A DNA stretch of 7,874 bases, taken from positions 1-7,874 of the forward strand of contig JAKQGS010000036.1 of NCBI GenBank assembly GCA_029556045.1, read 5' to 3'. The notes beneath the pieces were generated by a model. It saw only the letters and a program-made list of their open reading frames with translations. It did no database searches and was not told where the DNA came from. Below are positions 1-6,478 of this stretch, in pieces. Numbering within the stretch: position 1 is the stretch's first letter; every line of letters begins with the position of its first letter. Both the position numbers and the translations under genes were made by a program. This DNA comes from Pseudomonadota bacterium (GTDB lineage Bacteria > Bdellovibrionota > Oligoflexia > Oligoflexales > Oligoflexaceae).

Positions 1-36
1 CCGCCACCACCGCCACCACCGCCACCACCGCCACCA
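1..36. repeat. 9-bp tandem repeat encoding poly-Gly
   Basis: Four perfect head-to-tail copies of CCGCCACCA (plus strand) reach the edge of the window. Read on the minus strand in the frame of the lipoprotein gene they give only GGT and GGC glycine codons. Because the unit is a multiple of three, copy-number change would lengthen or shorten the glycine tract without a frameshift. The array may continue to the left of position 1. Confidence 0.9.
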
Positions 37-317
37 GGATCTTCGCCCCCATCACCGCCGGAGCCACCAGGGGTTTGAACAGGGTTTTCCAGATCCGGGT
101 CTTTGGATTCGTTACGGGCATTGGTGGTTTCATTGCCGTCCAGCCGGTCATCGTCATTGCCATCCCGGGCGTTCTTGTTGGGATTATTTCCTTTGGTCAG
201 ATCGGACCCCTGCACCCGCGGATTTTGCCGGGAATCGGGCTTGTCCTTGCGGCCGGCCTCCTGGCTGCAGCTGAGGATGCAGAAAACTGCGAGGGCGAGA
301 ATGGGGCGATTGGTCAT
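1..317 (-). CDS. Poly-glycine lipoprotein, partial (C-terminal end outside window)
   Basis: This gene starts at 317 and runs off the left edge, leaving 105 codons. A perfect GGAGGA ribosome binding site sits at 321-326, just before the ATG. The protein begins MTNRPILALAVFCILSC, a short lipoprotein signal with lipobox I-L-S-C (Cys17), so it should be lipid-anchored in the envelope. The mature part is a hydrophilic linker rich in Asn, Asp, Lys, Arg and Glu with no visible fold. From about residue 85 it becomes Gly-rich and ends in at least 11 consecutive glycines. The glycines are encoded by four perfect copies of a 9-bp unit (1-36), so the true length of the tract is unknown. It lies 108 bp downstream of the pentapeptide-repeat gene on the same strand and may be its operon partner. 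Function is not recognisable; a flexible tether between the lipid anchor and a domain outside the window is an inference. Confidence 0.82.
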   Translation of the reverse strand, partial: MTNRPILALAVFCILSCSQEAGRKDKPDSRQNPRVQGSDLTKGNNPNKNARDGNDDDRLDGNETTNARNESKDPDLENPVQTPGGSGGDGGEDPGGGGGGGGGGG

Positions 318-333
318 AAATCCTCCAGCAGTC

Positions 334-358
334 ATGGAAATTTGTATTTCCATATGGA
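334..358 (-). promoter_or_regulatory. Hairpin and overlapping palindrome in leader of the poly-Gly lipoprotein gene
   Basis: In the 108-bp gap (318-425) between the two leftmost genes, ATGGAAAT (334-341) pairs perfectly with ATTTCCAT (346-353) across a 4-base loop. The 3' arm also belongs to a 10-bp palindrome, TCCATATGGA (349-358), so two alternative pairings compete for the same bases. On the minus strand the hairpin ends about 7 bases before the ribosome binding site of the downstream gene. No T-run follows it, so it does not look like an intrinsic terminator. It could affect translation or mRNA stability, or be a protein-binding site. I see no convincing promoter in the rest of the gap. 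Confidence 0.4.
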
Positions 359-425
359 TGTTTAATAGAATTCCCTTCCTGTCGTATTCCTGAACGCAGT
401 GAAAGATATGTCATCAGTCATCTTT

Positions 426-2450
426 TTAGGTCTTGGGTGGATCCAAATCGGTCCCACCATTGCATTCCACCTCCCAGTCAAAATCCTCGCGGTTGATGGG
501 AATAGCTTCCGTCTCTTCGGTTTCTTCCACTTCCGGCAGACCAACTGCGCCCCAGGGTTTCGGGCCCCGTTTTACGTAGTAAAAGTTGGTTTTGTCGATT
601 TCTGCGTAATGAAACTGGGCTTCGAGGATTTCTGCCAGATCCAGTTTGACGCAGACAAAATTCACCCGCTGCATATTGGCCCCCACCAGATCGCCACCCA
701 CCAGATTGGATTTGAAAAGGTTGGCTTTGGTGAGATCGGCACGAATAAACGAGGCGTCCATCATCTGGGCTTGCTGCAGGTTAGCTCCCCGCAGGTTACC
801 CCCATCAAAAATGCTTTCCTGCATCGTGGCGGCAAATAAATTACTGACGCAAAGGTTGGCCCCCGTCGCATCGATGGAGCTCAGATTTGCTTGCTCCAGG
901 TCCACAAAACAGCCGCTGGCACCTTTTAATATGGCTTTGGTTAGATCCGCTTTCTGCCATTGAGCGTACTGAATATTGGCACCGGCCAGGTTGGCCGCCT
1001 GCAGGATGGCATTGGGAAATACGGTTTCATAAAGTTGAGCACCCTCTAGATTGGCGCCTTTGAAGTTAACCCAGTATTTGCGATTGGGATCGTCCGGTGC
1101 GTCGGTAGAGGACGAGGTGGATTCGTCCAGTATGGCCCCTTGCATCTGCGCATCGGAAAAATCAGCATTATAGAGAGCGGCCCTGTGAAGTTCCGCCTTA
1201 TAGAGGTCGGCTCCCTTCCAGCTTGTTTCTTTCAGATTCGCCTGATCCAAAACGGTTTTACGGGCCTGGACCCCTTCGAAGTTGGAAAAACTGAGGTTGG
1301 CACCACGAAATTCCGCGCGATCCAACAGCGCGGCCGTCAGGATGATGCCAGACATCGCGGCATTGGGAAACTGCCCGGAAGAGAGGTCAGCCTGCCGCAG
1401 AGTGGACTGTCCTGTGATCACCAGACCGTTAGCCATGACATTGGTCATTACCGCCTGGTTCAAGGCGCTATCGAGGAACTTAGCCTGATTGAGGAGGCTG
1501 TTATTGAGGCGGGCGCCCGCAAAATTACCCCGTTCGATTACGGCTCCCTCCCAATTGGCCAGGATCATATTGCTTTGTTGCAGGGATGTATCCATCAATT
1601 GAGATCTTGAAAAATCTGCTTCCATCAGGCTGGCGCCATCGAAAGATGAGCCGCTGATTTTGGCAAAGGAAAAATTGGCATTGTTGCCAAATGCTTTGGT
1701 GAATTGGGATTCTGCAATGGTGGTGTTGTAAAAATCTGCACCTTCGAGGCGGGCTTGCAGAAAATTGGTTTTTTGAATGACCGCATTTTTAAAAACAGCG
1801 GACCGGAGGTTGGTCCCCTCAAACGTGATACCGGTTAGGTCCGCCTCCCCAAAAAAACTGTAGGAAAAATCGCCCTGGCTCAGGGTGGCTCCCATAAGTT
1901 GGGCCCCAGAAAAGTCAGCATTTTTCAGAACCGCTTGTGGCATAACGGCATTGACCAGATCCGCCCGCACAAATACCGTATTTAGTCCGATGACCCCACC
2001 CAATTCCACCCCGGCCATTTTTGCGGCAGTGAGATTGGCTTCCTCCAAACGGGCTCCTGCCATCAGGGACTTTTCCAGGATCGCTCCGGCGAGTTCGGCG
2101 CCGGATAGATCGGCACCGATGAGAATGGCATCGGCAAAACGAGCATTCGCCAATAGGGTATTGGTAAATCGTGCTCCTGTCAGGTCGGCGCCGGTGAAAT
2201 CCGCCTCGCTGAGATCCAGTCCGGCAAAATTGGAATTGATAAAACTACGACCGGCGAAATTGCGACCCACCAACGCTATTTCTTCTTCACCCTGCAACGA
2301 AAAGTCACAGTGATCACAGCTTTCACCGGATACCAGCTTGTTGATGTCGGGCTTTTTGACCGAGTCCTCGCTCTTACTGCATCCATGCAGCAAAAGTGGC
2401 CCCACTATGAAAGCAATCTGCAGCCAACTACGGTTGTTCGTGATCATCAT
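426..2450 (-). CDS. Long pentapeptide-repeat lipoprotein (674 aa)
   Basis: Residues 1-24 form a lipoprotein signal ending in lipobox L-H-G-C (Cys24), so the mature protein should be lipid-anchored on the periplasmic side or at the outer membrane. A short linker leads to a Cys pair (CDHC, residues 45-48), followed by A(D/N)LxX-type pentapeptides over roughly residues 50-620, about 110 units by length. Typical runs are EADFTGADLTGARF and GANLRSAVF-like segments. Such repeats fold into a four-sided right-handed beta-helix; this one would be unusually long. A Ser/Thr/Asp-rich insertion at about residues 440-460 interrupts the repeats. The C-terminal ~55 residues are acidic and non-repetitive, with a Cys near the end. 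I chose the ATG at 2450 because it overlaps the upstream stop (ATGA), has a GGGAG site at 2458-2462, and gives a normal signal peptide; a start at 2480 would put ten extra residues in front. Function unknown; a structural or binding role is inferred. Confidence 0.93.
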   Translation of the reverse strand: MMITNNRSWLQIAFIVGPLLLHGCSKSEDSVKKPDINKLVSGESCDHCDFSLQGEEEIALVGRNFAGRSFINSNFAGLDLSEADFTGADLTGARFTNTLLANARFADAILIGADLSGAELAGAILEKSLMAGARLEEANLTAAKMAGVELGGVIGLNTVFVRADLVNAVMPQAVLKNADFSGAQLMGATLSQGDFSYSFFGEADLTGITFEGTNLRSAVFKNAVIQKTNFLQARLEGADFYNTTIAESQFTKAFGNNANFSFAKISGSSFDGASLMEADFSRSQLMDTSLQQSNMILANWEGAVIERGNFAGARLNNSLLNQAKFLDSALNQAVMTNVMANGLVITGQSTLRQADLSSGQFPNAAMSGIILTAALLDRAEFRGANLSFSNFEGVQARKTVLDQANLKETSWKGADLYKAELHRAALYNADFSDAQMQGAILDESTSSSTDAPDDPNRKYWVNFKGANLEGAQLYETVFPNAILQAANLAGANIQYAQWQKADLTKAILKGASGCFVDLEQANLSSIDATGANLCVSNLFAATMQESIFDGGNLRGANLQQAQMMDASFIRADLTKANLFKSNLVGGDLVGANMQRVNFVCVKLDLAEILEAQFHYAEIDKTNFYYVKRGPKPWGAVGLPEVEETEETEAIPINREDFDWEVECNGGTDLDPPKT

Positions 2451-3520
2451 ATGAGTACTCCCACCGCCAGTCCGGCCCATTGAAAATGATTGGAGAGGCC
2501 GACTTCCAACGACCCCGTAGTATCGCCGTCTACATAACGAGCCATGGCTTTACCCCCCTGGGTCATGCGATTCTGATCAGTCACCCGGTCAACACCCACG
2601 GAACCCTGGATACCCAGGTCAATGCGGGATCTTTTTGAAATGCGGTGGATGGACCACATTTTTTCCGCAAAAACGGCCCCTGCATGGATGTCGTACACGG
2701 GATTGGCGCGGAACACCTGGTATTGGAGGCCTGCGGCCATCCGCCCCAGTCTGGGAGCGTTGAAATTCTTAGACACCCCGAGTCCCATGTACTGGTAAGC
2801 ATCGTCACCCGGCCGATACTGCGCCATGCCGGTGAGCCAGCTGATGTTGACGTCATTTTTGCGGGGCTGTAGGTATTCGGTGCGCACTTCCACTCGCACC
2901 TGCGGCTTTTCTGGCACTAGGGCAGCCTGCGACAGTCCCGGTTTTTCCTGATCCGGATGGCGGCTGCTCTCCACGATGATGATGCGGGCTGACTTGCCAA
3001 ACTTGGGATTGATTCCACCGCCAAAGGCATGCACCTGCAATTGCGGATACTTGACCTTCAGGTATCCCTCAAGAGCACCAGCGCGCCGGGTCGAAAGGTA
3101 GAGATTGTGCTCCAGTGACCCGGTCTGTGTGGCGGTGGCGATCACATGCACATAACTGATGCGGGCCAGATCAATGCCATGAAAGCATTCTTCCACCCGC
3201 GATGGTTCAAATTGCACACTGTTGAGGGGGAAGTGTATGGAGCAGGAGAAGACCCGCGCCTGTTCGGGCTTATTCAAGCCAGAGTGGCCAGCCTCTGAAT
3301 TCACGCCCGGTCCTTGAAATATGTCAGGAGACCGCGGCGTTTTACCCTGTGTTGGTGGCAGACCCGTCGGGGTTGGTGGTTCCGTGATTTCCTGAGATCC
3401 TCCCGGGCTGGGACTTTCCAAGGCGGCTGGTCCCTCCGCAAACAGGGCTGAAGGTGCAATCAGCACCAGGCTGCACGCCATAAAAATTTGTGACGCCGTG
3501 ATTCTGGGTTTCAAGTTCAT
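2447..3520 (-). CDS. Exported protein: OmpA-like domain followed by probable C-terminal beta-barrel (357 aa)
   Basis: A Sec signal peptide (residues 1-28, cleavage after ALFA) is followed by a Pro/Gly/Ser-rich linker (about 29-88). Residues 90-185 resemble the OmpA C-terminal peptidoglycan-binding fold: the start FSCSIHFPLNSVQF, the core ATATQTGSLEHNLYLSTRRA (128-147) and a closing strand ARIIIV (178-183). The Arg before Ala that helps bind diaminopimelate is present (Arg146), but the partner Asp is Thr131, so binding to peptidoglycan may be altered or lost. Cys93 and Cys112 could form a disulfide. Residues ~205-357 alternate polar and apolar residues with many Gly and aromatic residues, as in small outer-membrane barrels, although the last residue is Ile rather than Phe. 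The order, periplasmic domain first and barrel last, is the reverse of OmpA. Start and stop overlap both neighbours by ATGA, with a weak GGGGG site at 3525-3529. Confidence 0.86.
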   Translation of the reverse strand: MNLKPRITASQIFMACSLVLIAPSALFAEGPAALESPSPGGSQEITEPPTPTGLPPTQGKTPRSPDIFQGPGVNSEAGHSGLNKPEQARVFSCSIHFPLNSVQFEPSRVEECFHGIDLARISYVHVIATATQTGSLEHNLYLSTRRAGALEGYLKVKYPQLQVHAFGGGINPKFGKSARIIIVESSRHPDQEKPGLSQAALVPEKPQVRVEVRTEYLQPRKNDVNISWLTGMAQYRPGDDAYQYMGLGVSKNFNAPRLGRMAAGLQYQVFRANPVYDIHAGAVFAEKMWSIHRISKRSRIDLGIQGSVGVDRVTDQNRMTQGGKAMARYVDGDTTGSLEVGLSNHFQWAGLAVGVLI

Positions 3521-4542
3521 AGATCCCCCAACTGCAGGACAGTCAAACCCTTTTCCCCGTCGAGCATATAAACCACGTTGTCCCTCTGGTGCAGGGAGAG
3601 GATATGCCCTGTATAAGTCTGCCGAGAGATGGAGCGAATGGCGGCCGTGTCACTCACATCGACCACTTCCAGGGTGTAAGACTTTTTGTCGTTGTAGGAG
3701 AGAAGCAGCACGTGCTGGCCGATCAATACGATGTCCCGCAGAAGCATAGCGGTGGGATAGGTTGCTCTGAGTTGGGGGTGCTCCAGTGTCGATACATCCA
3801 GGACCATCAGGCCCTGCTCCATATTGGCCAGATAGAGTGTCGCGTCAGCGGCGGTCATGCGGTTGATATGCCCATCCAGATGCAACCATGTGACCTCTGT
3901 CAAACCGGCACCATCCTCAGGTTTGTGAATGGCGATGCCGTCGGCGTATGCGCTGGCAACCACATGGCCGTGATGGGATAACATTGTGTTATAGAAGGTT
4001 CTGGTGCTCGGGGATGGTGTGATGATCCTCTGGGGCAGGCGCGGTTGACTGACGTCGATGGTTACCAGCCCCTGGAGATGGCCTGCCAGGTAAAGGCGAG
4101 GTTTGCCTTCGGAATCATCGTAGATCAGGCTGTGCGCGTAATCATCCAATTCAGCAAGAGGTAGTTGTGCGATAACTTGCGGTGCTGTGGGATCGCGGGT
4201 GTCCAACACCACCAGACCTTTGTTTTGGTCTAAAGCAAAAAGCGCCTGATCGCTCATAGCCAGCGCCGTGATGGCGCCCTGCCAGGGAAGATGTCCCACG
4301 ACGACTGGTGTTGTGGGCACTTTGAGGCTGATCATGGCAAAACCATTGTTTTGCAGATAAACCGCCCCGTAGTCCCCGGATTGTGTCATCAATGTAGGTT
4401 GGTCCACCAGATCGAGCGGGGATGAAATCTGATAGGGAGGCGATGCACTGAGTCCATCGTTACCCTTGTGCTTTTTGCCGCAGCCCTGGTTTGGTGCAAT
4501 GGCAAACAGGCCTGCAATCATGAATGATAACCTAAGCTTCAT
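3517..4542 (-). CDS. LVIVD-type beta-propeller protein, exported or lipid-anchored (341 aa)
   Basis: The N-terminus is a signal sequence of about 20 residues ending in N-Q-G-C (Cys21). Position -3 is Asn rather than the usual Leu or Val, so lipidation is plausible but not certain. The rest carries seven repeats at ~44-residue spacing beginning near residues 66, 108, 157, 201, 243, 289 and 331. The best copies read KGLVVLDTRDPTAP, QGLVTIDVSQPRLP and QGLMVLDVSTLEHP, the LVIVD pattern (hydrophobic-V-x-D-x-S-x-P). The final copy is only a strand, which could close a ring of about seven blades with N-terminal sequence. LVIVD proteins are secreted or surface proteins thought to bind ligands or partners; no catalytic residues are evident. 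This is the first gene of the leftward operon, with a GAGGG site at 4549-4553 six bases before the ATG, and its stop overlaps the next start (ATGA). Confidence 0.87.
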   Translation of the reverse strand: MKLRLSFMIAGLFAIAPNQGCGKKHKGNDGLSASPPYQISSPLDLVDQPTLMTQSGDYGAVYLQNNGFAMISLKVPTTPVVVGHLPWQGAITALAMSDQALFALDQNKGLVVLDTRDPTAPQVIAQLPLAELDDYAHSLIYDDSEGKPRLYLAGHLQGLVTIDVSQPRLPQRIITPSPSTRTFYNTMLSHHGHVVASAYADGIAIHKPEDGAGLTEVTWLHLDGHINRMTAADATLYLANMEQGLMVLDVSTLEHPQLRATYPTAMLLRDIVLIGQHVLLLSYNDKKSYTLEVVDVSDTAAIRSISRQTYTGHILSLHQRDNVVYMLDGEKGLTVLQLGDL

Positions 4543-4606
4543 GCTTTGCCCTCGTTCGCTTGTTCAGGTCGTCAAGTGGCCAAATATTAATTTTTGGTGA
4601 GGAACT

Positions 4607-4616
4607 ATTTGCAAAT
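4607..4616. promoter_or_regulatory. 10-bp palindrome, candidate operator
   Basis: ATTTGCAAAT is its own reverse complement and lies at the centre of the AT-rich part of the divergent intergenic region, between two direct repeats of AATTTTTG(G)TGA. Each strand also presents TTGCAA as a possible -35 element. A symmetric site here could let one dimeric regulator control both operons. The regulator is not in the window, and a 10-bp AT-rich palindrome can occur by chance. Confidence 0.35.
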
Positions 4617-4767
4617 CATAATAATTTTTGTGAAAATTTACTATTAAAAAGACCTAAGAATTAATCGGGCGGCCAATTAACCAGGATCAAAACTGGGTGG
4701 GCAACGCTTATGTCTGGCCGGGGAAGATCCTTCGCGGTGTGTGCGGAGGAGCGTTAAACGATTCGCT

Positions 4768-4788
4768 AGGCTCGGCAGGCGAGCCTGC
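4768..4788 (+). promoter_or_regulatory. Alternative hairpins in leader of the rightward operon
   Basis: AGGCTCG (4768-4774) pairs perfectly with CGAGCCT (4780-4786) around loop GCAGG. The same bases can instead form GCAGG (4775-4779) with CCTGC (4784-4788) around loop CGAG. The two are mutually exclusive. They lie about 35 bases before the start codon at 4823; a smaller TGTTG/CAACA palindrome (4794-4804) follows. There is no T-run, so this is not a standard terminator. A role in leader regulation is possible but unproven, and I do not recognise a known riboswitch. Confidence 0.4.
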
Positions 4789-4822
4789 AGATATGTTGCC
4801 AACATTCAAACAGGACGTGACT

Positions 4823-5839
4823 ATGTTGCAAAGGTATCTCTCTTGGGTGTTGCCAGTTTTGCTGACTGGCGGAATGGGGCGTGTGGCTCTAGCGGTGGAT
4901 GACCGCTCGGAGATTTCCCCGACGATCCTTTATCAGGCCACCGATGTCCTGACGGGTTACCTGCAGCAGGACATGACCAAAGTTTCCCAGGTCACCAAAA
5001 AGGTTGTGATCGTCAACTACACCCAGTCTGAGACCCTTCCCCCATCCCTGAAGGCTTACATTCTCAAAAAGTTGGAGCAGATCAGCACGAAAAATCCGGA
5101 TACACCGGTGCGCATACTCCAATGCCTGGAATGTCTATCCGTTAAAGCAGAAACGCAGGGGGACGAGATATTCATCAAAAAAGGCGTCAACAGCAAGCAG
5201 GAGATGGAACAACTCCTGCAGAAAATGAATGTCCGAAACTACGGTGATATCAATATTACTTACGCCGGACGCTATCTGGTGATGCAGATGAGTGTGGTGG
5301 ACAAGGATGGGGTGGTAGAATGGGCCAATGAGTATAAGACCCCCATCGGCGCTTACAATGATTCGCAGTGGATCATGGGGGCCAGCGTCGATGGCATTGC
5401 ATTCATGGACAGCAAGTTTCCCTCCCCCAAGGGTGCCCGTATTTACGTGGGGCAGCGGCTCTTTGGCTTGGGAGCCGTAGGTCTTGCGGCCTCCACCCTG
5501 CAAAAATCCGATTCGCTGGCATCGGCCAATACTTATGCGGGATTTCTGGAGTTGAGCCACAATGAATTGTTTAAAGCCTACTGGGAATACATTGAGCTCA
5601 GCTACCTGATGGAGCTCGGTATCACCGACTTTAACTCTAAACAGCAACTGGCGGAAAGTTTTGGTATCAAAGCCAAGGTCGGTCAATACTTCACCCTGCG
5701 TCTGGCAGCCGCTGCTAATCAGTTTATCAAAAAGCCGGAGGATGATTCGGACATCCATAATCCCGACGGCGCTCCGATCATCAAGAACAACGAGCCATTA
5801 CCAGCCCGGTTGATCATCGGTGTCGGCATTGAACTATAA
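4823..5839 (+). CDS. Exported envelope protein: CxxC-containing periplasmic domain plus probable outer-membrane barrel (338 aa)
   Basis: A signal peptide of about 24 residues (cleavage after VALA) precedes an alpha/beta domain at ~30-175. That domain has a hydrophobic strand KKVVIVNY (59-66), a helix, a CLEC motif at 101-104, and a strand/helix pattern ending in VVEWANEYKTP (164-174). The layout is loosely like FlgO/CsgG/LpoB-type periplasmic domains, but I cannot assign a family. Residues ~205-338 are Gly- and aromatic-rich alternating strands (for example GARIYVGQRLFGLG) and end with IIGVGIEL, consistent with a small outer-membrane beta-barrel. I chose the ATG at 4823 because AGGA (4812-4815) lies seven bases upstream and the signal peptide then starts at residue 1; an upstream ATG at 4793 and GTG at 4697 are in frame but lack a signal sequence at the N-terminus. 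It is first in a rightward operon, 18 bp from the next gene. Function unknown. Confidence 0.86.
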   Translation: MLQRYLSWVLPVLLTGGMGRVALAVDDRSEISPTILYQATDVLTGYLQQDMTKVSQVTKKVVIVNYTQSETLPPSLKAYILKKLEQISTKNPDTPVRILQCLECLSVKAETQGDEIFIKKGVNSKQEMEQLLQKMNVRNYGDINITYAGRYLVMQMSVVDKDGVVEWANEYKTPIGAYNDSQWIMGASVDGIAFMDSKFPSPKGARIYVGQRLFGLGAVGLAASTLQKSDSLASANTYAGFLELSHNELFKAYWEYIELSYLMELGITDFNSKQQLAESFGIKAKVGQYFTLRLAAAANQFIKKPEDDSDIHNPDGAPIIKNNEPLPARLIIGVGIEL

Positions 5840-5857
5840 CTCCGCATGGAGGTGGGT

Positions 5858-6478
5858 ATGAAGGCTTTGTTATGGATCATGCTAGGGACCGCATCAACCC
5901 TGTGGGCCGCTGAATCCAGTGAGCCCGTGCTGGACGTCTATGAAAACTATGGCGATTTTGTACTGGTGGAGAAAAACAAAGTCACGCGCTTTGTCACACC
6001 GCAAAGCCTGCATGCGAATGGAAATTTTTCCATTCGCATCAAACGGGCCCCTGCCCCGGAGACCGTGAAAAAGGAAATCACGCAGGCGGATCGCATTGAA
6101 GCCCGCAAGCTGATGTATAGTGCCAATCAGGCTTTTTTTGCTGGCAATTTTGAGAAAGCCTGGGAGTTGGTGGAGCAGGCCGAAGTCAAAGACCCCTCGT
6201 TTTTTCGCATCAAGAGCATGAAGGCTTCGCTGCTCTACCGCATCGGTTCCAAGGACCTGGCTGTGGCCCTGTGGCAGGAATCCCTGTCTCTGAATCCCGA
6301 CCAGCCGGAGATCATCGAGATTCTGAATAAGACCGCGCGGGAGTTGGGGGAAACGGAAAAGGCTCTGCTCCAAGCGGACAAGTCACAAGTCCCGGCTGCA
6401 ACCACTGCCACGAAATCTGTGGACTCCTCCGCGGCACCTTCCGATAAACCGGCCCCGGACAAGGAGGTCATCCGATGA
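5858..6478 (+). CDS. Periplasmic TPR protein (206 aa)
   Basis: MKALLWIMLGTASTLWA is a Sec signal peptide with cleavage after about residue 17. Residues ~22-62 form a small domain of unknown type (VLDVYENYGDFVLVEKNK). Two TPR units follow, at ~82-114 (ANQAFFAGNFEKAWELVEQA) and ~115-148 (ASLLYRIGSKDLAVALWQES, then LNPD), and a third helix at 150-162. The C-terminal ~35 residues are a flexible Ala/Ser/Pro/Lys tail. TPRs bind partner proteins, so this is likely an adaptor in the periplasm between the gene products on either side. I chose the ATG at 5858 rather than 5846 because GGAGG (5848-5852) sits five bases before it and the earlier ATG overlaps that site. The stop codon overlaps the next start (ATGA), which implies coupled translation and similar amounts of the two proteins. 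Confidence 0.89.
   Translation: MKALLWIMLGTASTLWAAESSEPVLDVYENYGDFVLVEKNKVTRFVTPQSLHANGNFSIRIKRAPAPETVKKEITQADRIEARKLMYSANQAFFAGNFEKAWELVEQAEVKDPSFFRIKSMKASLLYRIGSKDLAVALWQESLSLNPDQPEIIEILNKTARELGETEKALLQADKSQVPAATTATKSVDSSAAPSDKPAPDKEVIR
6461..6467 (+). promoter_or_regulatory. Perfect ribosome binding site inside the TPR gene
   Basis: AAGGAGG lies in the last codons of the TPR gene, seven bases before the ATG at 6475 that overlaps its stop. It fixes the start of the FliG-like gene and suggests strong, coupled translation. Confidence 0.85.

Larger units (their letters stand above)
4543..4822. promoter_or_regulatory. Divergent intergenic region with AT-rich promoter zone and long plus-strand leader
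   Basis: This 280-bp stretch separates the two operons and should hold promoters for both. Its left half (about 4580-4680) is strongly AT-rich compared with the genes. It contains a perfect 10-bp palindrome, ATTTGCAAAT (4607-4616), flanked by two near-identical direct repeats, AATTTTTGGTGA (4589-4600) and AATTTTTGTGA (4623-4633). On the plus strand TTGCAA (4610-4615) is followed 17 bases later by GAAAAT, a weak sigma70-like pair. On the minus strand TTGCAA is followed after 17-19 bases by ATTAAT/TAATAT. No promoter call is firm. The right half (4681-4822) is GC-richer, lacks a convincing gene and looks like an untranslated leader with hairpins. Confidence 0.55.

Noticed and set aside
1..36. 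Tandem array considered as a CRISPR or other spaced repeat
   Set aside because: Units are 9 bp, contiguous and in frame with a coding sequence; there are no spacers.
334..353. Intrinsic terminator after the pentapeptide gene
   Set aside because: The stem is AT-rich and no T-run follows on the minus strand.
399..2313. Open frames on the plus strand (399-839, 1140-1610, 1885-2313) opposite the pentapeptide gene
   Set aside because: They mirror the repetitive pentapeptide codons on the other strand, have no signal, domain or good ribosome binding site, and the minus-strand frame is continuous and clearly coding.
426..2450. Pentapeptide protein as a Qnr/MfpA-type gyrase protector
   Set aside because: It has a lipoprotein signal and is about three times longer than those proteins, so it should be outside the cytoplasm and away from gyrase.
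4697..4822. N-terminal extension of the CxxC/barrel protein from a GTG at 4697
   Set aside because: It would bury the signal peptide behind 42 residues, lacks a convincing ribosome binding site, and covers hairpin-forming leader sequence.
5135..5758. 207-codon minus-strand open frame opposite the CxxC/barrel gene
   Set aside because: The plus-strand gene has a signal peptide, ribosome binding site and operon partners; the antisense product shows no recognisable domain.
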